A stretch of DNA of 29,458 nt from assembly GCA_012798935.1 (NCBI GenBank), contig JAAZMG010000248.1, positions 1-29,458 on the forward strand. The letters are read 5' to 3'. Below, piece after piece: positions 1 through 6,320 of this stretch. The notes beneath the pieces were generated by a model that worked only from the letters and a program-made list of their open reading frames with translations, searched no databases and had not been told where the DNA came from. Source of the DNA: Tissierellia bacterium. Its GTDB lineage: Bacteria; Bacillota; Clostridia; Tissierellales; Tepidimicrobiaceae. Each line of letters starts with the position of its first letter. Within the stretch, counting starts at the first letter, position 1. The position numbers were made by a program, and so were the translations under genes.

Positions 1-99
1 GTTGTAACTGGTTCTGCTACTGTAATACTTGCAATGGGAGCAGGAAAAGAAGCAGCTGCTGGTATCGATAAATATATAAAAGAGAAATATGGTAAATAA
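1..99 (+). CDS. C-terminal end of a GltD/NfnB-like NAD(P)H oxidoreductase (partial)
   Basis: The frame is open from base 1 and stops with TAA at 97-99, leaving 32 residues. The segment VVTGSATVILAMGAGKEAAA followed by a short IDKYI tail resembles the C-terminus of the FAD/NAD(P)-binding small subunit of glutamate synthase and of its relative NfnB, where a TGxATVIxAMGAG motif contributes to FAD binding before a last helix. The start and all other domains lie outside the window, so glutamate synthase, NfnB and other members of the family cannot be told apart. A strong hairpin terminator follows 28 bases after the stop, so this is probably the last gene of its transcript. Confidence 0.7.
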   Translation, partial: VVTGSATVILAMGAGKEAAAGIDKYIKEKYGK

Positions 100-126
100 A
101 AATAAAAGATTGTAATTAGATATTAA

Positions 127-175
127 AATAAAAGATTATAAACTGTTGAGCTAAAACAGTTTATAATCTTTTATT
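127..175 (+). terminator. Rho-independent terminator after the oxidoreductase gene
   Basis: A perfect 21-bp inverted repeat lies at 127-147 and 155-175 with a 7-base loop (GAGCTAA). The descending arm ends in CTTTTATT, giving a U-rich 3' side, and the ascending arm is A-rich, so the structure could stop transcription from either side. It separates the upstream transcript from the MATE gene. Confidence 0.8.
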
Positions 176-233
176 ATTGTCTAAAAGATGTTGACATGAA
201 CAATAAACTAATAATATTGTAGGGAAGGAAAGT

Positions 234-261
234 TTTACTTATTTTAAATTTATGATATGAT
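234..261 (+). promoter_or_regulatory. Candidate promoter of the MATE gene
   Basis: TTTACT at 234-239 and TATGAT at 256-261 are separated by 16 bases, a fair sigma-A match. It would start transcription near 268, leaving a 5' leader of about 45 bases before the ATG at 313. An alternative, weaker pair begins with TTGACA at 191, but its -10 is poor. Confidence 0.45.
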
Positions 262-279
262 ATTTAGGGTACCTAAATA
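261..279. promoter_or_regulatory. Palindromic operator-like site at the MATE promoter
   Basis: TATTTAGG (261-268) and CCTAAATA (272-279) form a perfect 8-3-8 inverted repeat around GTA. It overlaps the predicted -10 edge and start of transcription of the MATE gene, a usual place for a repressor of a drug efflux pump. No regulator gene is adjacent; the only MarR-family gene in the window is about 16 kb away. The binding protein is unknown. Confidence 0.45.
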
Positions 280-312
280 ATTTTAAAGATGGTAGTTTAT
301 GGAGGGGTTAGT

Positions 313-1671
313 ATGGATGAAAAAAAGGTACTGCGGGATGCAATATTGAAAACAGCAGGTCCAGTTTTAGTAGAGGTATTTTTAGGAACCCTATTTGGTA
401 TGGTAGATATGATGATGTTAGGGAGGATTACTAATCCGTCAGAAGCTGCTGCCTCAATAGCAGCGGTAGGGGTTACAAATCAAGTTATATTCATTGCTTT
501 ATCTTTGATTCAGGCATTGAATGTAGGTGCAACAGCTATGGTGGCCCGATATGTAGGAGCAAAAAAAGAAGACAGGATAGAAAGTGTAGTAAGACATATT
601 GTTATATTAACGCAAGCTCTTTTGGTATTGCCTATATTTATTTTAGGTTTATCTTTTACAGATAAGATAATGAAATTTTTAGGCGCTCATCAGGATACTA
701 TAATGTATGGAAGAAATTATTTTAAGATTATAGTTATTGGACTTATATTTCAAGCTTTTAATTTTTCCATTTATGCAGTTTTAAGGGGCTCAGGAGATAC
801 TAAGACTCCCATGAATATAAATTTGAAAGTAAATTTCCTAAATGTAATTGGAAATGCAGTACTTATCTATGGTCTACTTGGATTTCCTAAATTAGGGGTT
901 ACTGGTGCAGGTATATCTACTACTTTATCTCAGATAATCGCTACAATAATGCTATTAAGGTATATATTTAAGGGAGAGACTATAATAGAGATAAACTTAA
1001 AAAATAGATTTAAATTTAATAAAGATATTATGTACAATTTAATTAAAATAGGGGTACCAGCTTCTTTAGAGCAAATTGCTTTTAGGGTTGGGATTCTAAT
1101 ATTTGTGCGTATTGTTGCATCTTTGGGTACAGTTGCCTTTGCCACTCACCAAATATGTTTAAATATATTAAGCCTTTCATTTACTCCTGGTCAAGCCTTT
1201 GGTATAGCTGCTTCTTCTCTAACAGGGAGGAGTTTAGGTGCAAAGGATGCAGATAAAGCAGAAGAATATATTAAAACCAGTGGTAGAATAGGTATGATTA
1301 TAGCTACAACTATAGGTGTGATATTCTTTTTCTTTGGATCCTTTATAGCAAGTTTATACACCAAAGACCCAGAGATTATAAAAGAGGCATCTAAGATATT
1401 AAAGGTAATGGCTTTTGTTCAACCTTTTCAATCAACTCAGATGATTACCACTGGAGGATTAAGAGGAGCAGGGGATACAATATGGACTTTAGTAGCTATA
1501 TTTTTCAGTGTGTTAATAGTTAGGGTTGCATTGGCTTATTTATTTATAACGGTTTTAGAGCTAGGTTTAATAGGAGCTTGGTATGCAATGTTCTGCGATC
1601 AACTTGTTAGATGGGCACTCATAAAGCTAAGATTTAAAACAAACAAATGGAAGTATATAAATATAAGATAG
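313..1671 (+). CDS. MATE family efflux transporter
   Basis: This 452-aa integral membrane protein belongs to the MATE (multi-antimicrobial extrusion) family, which exports drugs or metabolites in exchange for Na+ or H+. The sequence is hydrophobic throughout and shows the two-fold internal repeat of the family. The motif RGSGDT near residues 158-163 in the first half recurs as RGAGDT near residue 384 in the second half, and VDMMMLGR sits in the first helix region. The frame is open further upstream (ATG at 289), but GGAGGGG at 301-307 lies 5 bases before the ATG at 313, so that start is chosen. Length fits the family (about 450 aa). The substrate cannot be told. The gene is alone in its transcript, with a palindrome at its promoter and a bidirectional hairpin after it. 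Confidence 0.93.
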   Translation: MDEKKVLRDAILKTAGPVLVEVFLGTLFGMVDMMMLGRITNPSEAAASIAAVGVTNQVIFIALSLIQALNVGATAMVARYVGAKKEDRIESVVRHIVILTQALLVLPIFILGLSFTDKIMKFLGAHQDTIMYGRNYFKIIVIGLIFQAFNFSIYAVLRGSGDTKTPMNINLKVNFLNVIGNAVLIYGLLGFPKLGVTGAGISTTLSQIIATIMLLRYIFKGETIIEINLKNRFKFNKDIMYNLIKIGVPASLEQIAFRVGILIFVRIVASLGTVAFATHQICLNILSLSFTPGQAFGIAASSLTGRSLGAKDADKAEEYIKTSGRIGMIIATTIGVIFFFFGSFIASLYTKDPEIIKEASKILKVMAFVQPFQSTQMITTGGLRGAGDTIWTLVAIFFSVLIVRVALAYLFITVLELGLIGAWYAMFCDQLVRWALIKLRFKTNKWKYINIR

Positions 1672-1680
1672 AATAAATTT

Positions 1681-1725
1681 AATAACTTTCTAAAATGGTG
1701 CCTGGCACCATTTTAGAAAGTTATT
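1681..1725. repeat. 45-bp near-perfect palindrome, bidirectional terminator / REP-like element
   Basis: Two 22-base arms (1681-1702 and 1704-1725) are perfect reverse complements around one central T. The core reads GGTGCC-T-GGCACC, and the outer part is AT-rich (ATAACTTTCTAAAAT and its complement). It fills the 55-base gap between the convergent MATE and sdaAA genes, one base from the sdaAA stop. In RNA from either strand it would form a very stable hairpin, so it probably ends both transcripts. No long U-run follows, and the GC-rich core looks unlike the neighbouring DNA, which suggests an inserted repeat used as a terminator. Confidence 0.8.
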
Positions 1726-1726
1726 G

Positions 1727-2593
1727 TTATAGGGTCCCTTTTTTTAGTTTTTCTCCTGTTGGGGTTGCTGCCACTCCTCCTAAGGCTGTTTCCCTTAGGG
1801 TTTCAGGCATAGCCTTACCTACTTTATACATGGCATCTACTACCTCATCAAAAGGTATTAAAGATTTAATTCCTGCCATGGCTAAATCTGCAGAGATTAA
1901 AGCGTTGGCTACTCCAGAGGCATTACGTAAGGCGCAGGGAAATTCTACTAGACCAGATACAGGATCACATACTAGACCTAGAATATTTATTAAAGCAAAA
2001 GAGGCGGCATTTAAGGAGGCTTCTACATCTCCTCCCACCATTTCTATAATAGCTGCAGCAGCCATGCTACTTGCTACTCCACATTCTGCCTGACAACCTC
2101 CTTCAGCACCGGATATAGTTGCATTTTTTGCTACAATTTCACCTATTCCTGCAGCTGTAAATAAGCCATGAATCATATCTTCATCTGATAGATTAAATCT
2201 TTCTTTTGTGGTAATTAAAGCGCTAGGGAGTATACCAGAAGCTCCAGCAGTAGGGGCAGCTACAATTCTTCCCATAGATGCATTAACCTCTGAGGTAGAT
2301 AAGGCCCTGGCCATGGCGGAAGTAATTAAATCACCACTAATGGTTTTATTTTGGTTTTTATAGTTTTCCATCTTTTTAGCGTTGCCACCAGTAAGTCTAC
2401 TTATTGAAATGATTTCTTTATCTAAAGCAGAGTTAGATGAATTAATCATAGTGTCCAAAACTAGAGTCATTTTATCCATAAGTTCTTCATAGGATATGTT
2501 GGCATCATTCATTTCTTTTTCTATTACTATTTCGTATATTTTCTTATTTTGTTTTTTACATAAATTTAATAATTCTGTACCTTTATTAAACAT
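1727..2593 (-). CDS. sdaAA: L-serine ammonia-lyase, iron-sulfur-dependent, alpha subunit
   Basis: This 288-aa protein is the catalytic subunit of the oxygen-sensitive Fe-S serine dehydratase, which converts L-serine to pyruvate and ammonia in the cytoplasm. Cysteines suited to bind the [4Fe-4S] cluster are visible: Cys167 and Cys171 in GAEGGCQAECGV, Cys209 in CDPVSG, and Cys220 in EFPCALRNA. Length fits the split two-subunit form (about 290 aa). The start is supported by GAGGTGAT upstream. It is the second gene of a minus-strand operon, beginning 6 bases after the sdaAB stop. Coupling to the beta subunit and a fermentative lifestyle are expected from the family. Confidence 0.96.
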   Translation of the reverse strand: MFNKGTELLNLCKKQNKKIYEIVIEKEMNDANISYEELMDKMTLVLDTMINSSNSALDKEIISISRLTGGNAKKMENYKNQNKTISGDLITSAMARALSTSEVNASMGRIVAAPTAGASGILPSALITTKERFNLSDEDMIHGLFTAAGIGEIVAKNATISGAEGGCQAECGVASSMAAAAIIEMVGGDVEASLNAASFALINILGLVCDPVSGLVEFPCALRNASGVANALISADLAMAGIKSLIPFDEVVDAMYKVGKAMPETLRETALGGVAATPTGEKLKKGTL

Positions 2594-2599
2594 AGATTA

Positions 2600-3268
2600 T
2601 CACCTCTCAATAGGATTGATTCCTGTAATATATATAACTTCATCTAATAAGGTTATAAGTCCTATTATTTCATCTTCAATAGGGTTGTCTATTTCCATTA
2701 CCATAGTTGCAATTTTTCCTTCTCTGGATACTTTCATTGTAGCTATGTTAATGTTCCTATCCGAAAGGATTGAGCTAATCCTACTTATAGAACCTTTTTG
2801 ATCTTTATATTTTATTAGAATAGTTGGGTAATCCCCTGAAAATTCAACTTTATTCCCATTTATATTGGTAATAAGGATATTGCCACCACCAATGGAAGAA
2901 CCTATTATATAATAATCATCTTTATTTTTATAGTGAAATATCATTTTAACTGTATTTGGATGTTCATACCCTAAATCAGTTTCTACAAACTCTATGTCTA
3001 TACCTTTTTCTTTAGCAATATTTAGGGAATCTTTTATCCTTTCATCGGAAGGATCCATTCCAAGTACTCCTGCTACCAAAGCTCTATTGGTACCATGGCC
3101 TTTATAGGTTTTAGCAAAGGAGCCATGAAGGTAGAAGGTAACCTTATAAAAATTCCCATCTACAATTTCTTGCCCAATTTTACCAAGTCTAGCAGCACCT
3201 GCTGTATGAGAACTAGAAGGGCCAATCATAACAGGACCCAATATATCGAACACTCCATAATTTTTCAT
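2600..3268 (-). CDS. sdaAB: L-serine ammonia-lyase, iron-sulfur-dependent, beta subunit
   Basis: This 222-aa protein is the regulatory and partner subunit of the Fe-S serine dehydratase. The N-terminal part has the family signature GPSSSHTAGAARLG (residues 17-29), and the C-terminal third (about 148-222) reads as an ACT domain, which in this family is linked to serine binding or assembly. AGGAGG stands 7 bases before the ATG. It is the first gene of the sdaAB-sdaAA operon, and a good minus-strand promoter lies 30-60 bases upstream. Confidence 0.95.
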   Translation of the reverse strand: MKNYGVFDILGPVMIGPSSSHTAGAARLGKIGQEIVDGNFYKVTFYLHGSFAKTYKGHGTNRALVAGVLGMDPSDERIKDSLNIAKEKGIDIEFVETDLGYEHPNTVKMIFHYKNKDDYYIIGSSIGGGNILITNINGNKVEFSGDYPTILIKYKDQKGSISRISSILSDRNINIATMKVSREGKIATMVMEIDNPIEDEIIGLITLLDEVIYITGINPIER

Positions 3269-3298
3269 CTTTTAACCTCCTAAGCTTATAGTCAACTA

Positions 3299-3327
3299 AT
3301 TTTAGCATTTTATTAAGATTTAAGCAA
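3299..3327 (-). promoter_or_regulatory. Promoter of the sdaAB-sdaAA operon
   Basis: On the minus strand TTGCTT (3327-3322), a 17-base spacer and TAAAAT (3304-3299) form a sigma-A-like promoter. The -10 is extended, with TGC directly before it. The predicted start is about 25 bases before the sdaAB ATG, and it leaves the AGGAGG site in the leader. The -35 box lies against the T-tract of the terminator of the upstream gene. Confidence 0.6.
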
Positions 3328-3328
3328 C

Positions 3329-3350
3329 AAAAAAAGCAGCAAGGCTGCTT
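3329..3350 (-). terminator. Rho-independent terminator after the cis-prenyltransferase gene
   Basis: On the minus strand AAGCAGC (3350-3344), loop CTT and GCTGCTT (3340-3334) are followed by a run of Ts. It lies 10 bases past the stop of the gene at 3360-4004 and directly before the sda promoter. Confidence 0.85.
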
Positions 3351-3359
3351 CTGATAGGG

Positions 3360-4004
3360 CTACCCTCCTAAAGTTATGTCCTGTCTATCATACCATTTAA
3401 GGGCATTATAAAAATGTTCTGGTTTAAAGTCTGGCCAATAATTATCAATTATATAGAAATCTGAATAAACTGATTGAAGTGGAGGAAACCCACTTAATCT
3501 TCTTCTACCACCCCAACGAATAATAAGGTCTACCCTAGATATATCTCTAGATTTTATTAAATTCACTACATCAGAGCTTTTTTCGCTTGAGGAAAAATAA
3601 TCTCTCAAATCCCATTGCCAGCCATAGTTAACAAGGAAATTTACTTTTATACCTCCATTACCAAATACTTGCCTCTTTAAGGTGAAAGGTATTAGACTAG
3701 TAGGGAACACATCGGATTCAGTATTGCCTACAACTAGCAAAGAAGCATTTTCTTTAGCTAGCATTTTAACTGCTTCTACACAGGCTTTGGTAAAGGCTAA
3801 TCTTTGAATTTTAGGACGCTTTGTATTATCTACAGTAAATCCATAATAAGTAATTTCCTTTATGCCTTCTTTTTCACATAATTTGAATAGATCTAACCCA
3901 GGCTTTAAGCCTTTTTTGTATCCTTTTTCTTTAGAAAGCCCATTTTCTAAAGCCCATCTTCTATTACCATCTGGAATAATTCCTATATGGTTGGGTATTC
4001 TCAT
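3360..4004 (-). CDS. Divergent undecaprenyl diphosphate synthase-family cis-prenyltransferase
   Basis: This 214-aa protein belongs to the cis-prenyltransferase family that makes polyprenyl diphosphates from isopentenyl diphosphate, including the bactoprenol carrier for cell wall synthesis. The N-terminal signature HIGIIPDGNRRWA (Asp12, Asn14, Arg16) and the C-terminal RWGGRRRLSGF followed by QSVYSDFY keep the family layout. However, typical UppS has MDGNGRWA, FSTENWKRP, RTGGExRLSNF and SEFYF. Here the second motif is YGFTVDNTKRP, the T and E of RTGGE are W and R, and the Mg-linked Glu is Asp182. It is also about 30 residues shorter than usual. It is probably a paralogue with altered chain length or substrate rather than the housekeeping enzyme. 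ATG at 4004 is chosen because GGGAGG lies 8 bases upstream; a TTG one codon earlier is possible. It follows a PspC gene on the same strand. Confidence 0.85.
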   Translation of the reverse strand: MRIPNHIGIIPDGNRRWALENGLSKEKGYKKGLKPGLDLFKLCEKEGIKEITYYGFTVDNTKRPKIQRLAFTKACVEAVKMLAKENASLLVVGNTESDVFPTSLIPFTLKRQVFGNGGIKVNFLVNYGWQWDLRDYFSSSEKSSDVVNLIKSRDISRVDLIIRWGGRRRLSGFPPLQSVYSDFYIIDNYWPDFKPEHFYNALKWYDRQDITLGG

Positions 4005-4096
4005 CAATATTACCTCCCTATACAGTTTATTTCATATTATTTCCAGATGAAGGGATAAAAATACATATTTATTAAGGTATTATGGTAAAGATTAGT

Positions 4097-4495
4097 TTAT
4101 TTGTTTCTCTGATTGTATAAAATATAAAGGCCTAGTATTATTAACAATAATGGCCAATATTTACCAATACTCATAAATTTAAAGGCGAATTGAGGCCATA
4201 TAACTTTTGCTAACATAAAGCCACCTACAATAACTAGGGCAAGGCCTATAAAGATAGATGTATTGCTGGTATTAACACCAGAACTACTATTTTCATTTTG
4301 ATAAATTACTCCATCATCTTCAGGAATAATTAACGCACAAATTAAATAAGCTAAAAATCCCATGCCACCCCAGAAAGCCATTAAAACCCACACTATACGA
4401 ACAACTACAGGGTCAATATTGAAGTATTCTCCTACACCACCACATACCCCAGCAATAACTCTGTTTGTACTTGATCGTTTCAATTTTTTGTCCAT
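4097..4495 (-). CDS. PspC-domain membrane protein
   Basis: This 132-aa protein begins with a PspC domain: KLKRSSTNRVIAGVCGGVGE and YFNIDPVVVRIVWV (residues 4-38), then a hydrophobic helix ending in IIPED. Two more hydrophobic segments (about 78-98 and 111-126) follow a Ser/Asn-rich linker. PspC proteins act in envelope stress sensing; a Firmicute protein of this form has no firmly known role. The frame extends upstream, but GAGGAGGGATT precedes the ATG at 4495, so that start is used. The downstream cis-prenyltransferase on the same strand, 92 bases away, may be co-transcribed, which would fit a shared envelope role. Confidence 0.88.
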   Translation of the reverse strand: MDKKLKRSSTNRVIAGVCGGVGEYFNIDPVVVRIVWVLMAFWGGMGFLAYLICALIIPEDDGVIYQNENSSSGVNTSNTSIFIGLALVIVGGFMLAKVIWPQFAFKFMSIGKYWPLLLIILGLYILYNQRNK

Positions 4496-4520
4496 ATAAT
4501 CCCTCCTCATTGTAATATCT

Positions 4521-4549
4521 ATTTTACCAGACAATGGATTGAAAATAAA
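4521..4549 (-). promoter_or_regulatory. Candidate promoter of the PspC gene
   Basis: On the minus strand TTTATT (4549-4544), a 17-base spacer and TAAAAT (4526-4521) are preceded by TGG, an extended -10. The -10 lies about 25 bases upstream of the ATG at 4495. The -35 is weak. Confidence 0.4.
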
Positions 4550-4570
4550 CAGAAACTCTAGTTTAAATTA

Positions 4571-4617
4571 TTCACAATAGGCCATGTTTGTGATAACATT
4601 ATGGAATAGAATAGAAT
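4571..4617 (+). promoter_or_regulatory. Candidate promoter of the FHA-SEDS-PBP operon
   Basis: TTCACA (4571-4576), 17 bases and TAACAT (4594-4599) form one candidate. TTGTGA (4588-4593), 18 bases and TAGAAT (4612-4617) form a second, overlapping one. Both point to the gene at 4639. The second would leave almost no leader before GGAGG at 4624, so the first is preferred. Confidence 0.45.
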
Positions 4618-4638
4618 AAGCTTGGAGGTTGCTATATT

Positions 4639-5070
4639 ATGTATAATATATTTTCTTTAATTTTTAAATACATATTTATAGTTATTATATATTTATTTAT
4701 ATTAAGTATTATAAGACTAATATATTTAGATATAAAAGGAATAGGTACTGTTTCCTTAGATAATAGTATCTATTTAAAACTTATAAATAGGAAAGATTCT
4801 TTACCTTTTAAAATAAAAGAATATTATTCTTTAGAAGATTTTGTTTCTTTAGGCAGAGGGAATGAGAATAAAATTATTATAAAGGATCCGTATATTTCTA
4901 AAAATCATTTAAAAATAGTAGAAGATGAAGGCAATTATTATTTGGAAGATTTAAATAGTGCTAATGGAACTTATTTAAATGGAGACAAAATTATGGATGT
5001 AGTAGAATTAAAAAATGGTGATAGAATAAGAGTTGGACAAGTAGAGTTTTTATACGTAAATAGAGAATAG
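4639..5070 (+). CDS. Membrane-anchored FHA-domain protein
   Basis: This 143-aa protein has one N-terminal transmembrane segment (about residues 4-30) and a cytoplasmic C-terminal FHA domain (about 65-143). The phosphothreonine-binding residues of the FHA fold are present: Gly72-Arg73, Ser87 and His90 in ISKNH, and Asn109-Gly110 in SANGTYLNG. FHA domains read phosphothreonine made by Ser/Thr kinases of the PknB/PrkC type. The gene is 11 bases before a SEDS gene and is the first of an envelope operon, an order that recalls the FHA-rodA-pbpA clusters of other Gram-positives. GGAGG lies 10 bases before the ATG. The protein probably links phospho-signalling to elongation or division enzymes; that is inference. 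Confidence 0.9.
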   Translation: MYNIFSLIFKYIFIVIIYLFILSIIRLIYLDIKGIGTVSLDNSIYLKLINRKDSLPFKIKEYYSLEDFVSLGRGNENKIIIKDPYISKNHLKIVEDEGNYYLEDLNSANGTYLNGDKIMDVVELKNGDRIRVGQVEFLYVNRE

Positions 5071-5081
5071 GAGCAAATAAA

Positions 5082-6320
5082 ATGTTAAATAGAAATGTTA
5101 ATTATAAAGTTCCGAGAAATCTTTTAGTTTTATTTGAGCTAATGGCTTTATTGTTACTTTTTATATATGATAAAGATAATTTAGATAAAACTACTTTTAT
5201 TTCAGGAATCTCCTTAATATTTACCATATATATTTCAAATTTTATATTGTTACGTATATCTACAGGGGATAACTATATCTTTTTAATAGTTACTATGCTT
5301 ATTAGCATTGGGATAATAATGATATATAGAATAGATAAAACTATAGGTATGAAACAGGTAATTTGGGTAGGTATGGGAATTATAGTATTTTTTATTACGT
5401 ATTTTATAATCAAGAAAATCAAAGGTTGGAAAGATTGGATTTTAGTTTATGGAATTGTTTCAATTGTATTGTTTATTTTAACTCTTTTATTAGGTACTAG
5501 GACCAAGGGTTCTATTAACTGGATTTCAATTGGCAGGTTTAGTTTTCAACCAACGGAGATAATTAAACTACTTATGATTTTTTTAATTGGATCCTATTAT
5601 ACTAATTATGAAAAATATAAGGAGAAGAAATATGGATCTTATTATTTAATGGGAATAATCTATGTGTTTATTGGATTTTTATTTATTCAGAAGGATTTAG
5701 GTACAGTTTTAATATTTTATACTATATTTATCACTTTACAATTTATATATGAGGAGGATAGAAAGCTAATTTTATATAATCTTTTATTTTTTATAGTAAG
5801 TGGATTAGCTGGTTTTTTTATGTTTGACCATGTGAGAATTAGGTTTGAAACCTGGATAAACCCTTGGGCATATATAGATAATAAAGGATATCAAATAACT
5901 CAATCTTTGTTTGCAATAGCTGAGGGAGGATTTTTTGGAACGGGAATTGGGCTAGGGCATCCAGATTTTATTCCAGAGGTGCATACGGATTTTATATTTT
6001 CAGCTATATGTGAAGAAATGGGTATATTTACGGGGATAGGTATTATAATGTTATTTTTAATATTGGTATATAGAGGATTTAAAATTGCCATTAGCCAGCA
6101 GGACAAATTCTTTAGGATAGTTGCTCTTGGAATAAGTATATTATTTGGAATCCAAGCATTTATTATATTTGGAGGAGTTCTTAAGATGATTCCACTTACA
6201 GGGATTACTATACCCTTTGTAAGCTATGGGGGCAGCTCTATGTTATCTAGCTTTATAGCTCTTGGAATTCTTCAGGTGGCTTCAGAAGAGTTGGATTTAG
6301 AGGAGGTTCAAAATGAATAA
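5082..6320 (+). CDS. FtsW/RodA/SpoVE-family SEDS peptidoglycan glycosyltransferase
   Basis: This 412-aa polytopic membrane protein is a SEDS-family lipid II polymerase, building glycan strands with a cognate class B PBP. Family motifs are clear: GSINWISIGRFSFQPTEIIK, QKDLGTVLI, the acidic loop segment PEVHTDFIF with a conserved Asp, GTGIGLG, and PLTGITIPFVSYGGSSM near the C-terminus. The start codon follows TAGGAG, which overlaps the stop of the FHA gene. The last 8 bases overlap the start of the PBP gene, so the two are translationally coupled. Sequence alone does not say whether it serves division, elongation or sporulation. The partner PBP and FHA protein recall the RodA-PbpA pair of actinobacteria. 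Confidence 0.93.
   Translation: MLNRNVNYKVPRNLLVLFELMALLLLFIYDKDNLDKTTFISGISLIFTIYISNFILLRISTGDNYIFLIVTMLISIGIIMIYRIDKTIGMKQVIWVGMGIIVFFITYFIIKKIKGWKDWILVYGIVSIVLFILTLLLGTRTKGSINWISIGRFSFQPTEIIKLLMIFLIGSYYTNYEKYKEKKYGSYYLMGIIYVFIGFLFIQKDLGTVLIFYTIFITLQFIYEEDRKLILYNLLFFIVSGLAGFFMFDHVRIRFETWINPWAYIDNKGYQITQSLFAIAEGGFFGTGIGLGHPDFIPEVHTDFIFSAICEEMGIFTGIGIIMLFLILVYRGFKIAISQQDKFFRIVALGISILFGIQAFIIFGGVLKMIPLTGITIPFVSYGGSSMLSSFIALGILQVASEELDLEEVQNE

Noticed and set aside
191..219. TTGACA promoter upstream of the MATE gene
   Set aside because: The -35 is perfect, but no good -10 lies at 16-18 bases; the pair at 234-261 is better placed.
289..312. Upstream ATG start for the MATE gene
   Set aside because: The GGAGGGG ribosome site lies after this ATG and before the one at 313.
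1695..2093. 132-codon plus-strand open frame
   Set aside because: It lies antisense within sdaAA, has low-complexity Ser/Ala/Pro composition and no ribosome site; it is a shadow of the real minus-strand gene.
2496..2801. 101-codon plus-strand frame across the sdaAA-sdaAB junction
   Set aside because: It is antisense to two well-supported genes and resembles no protein.
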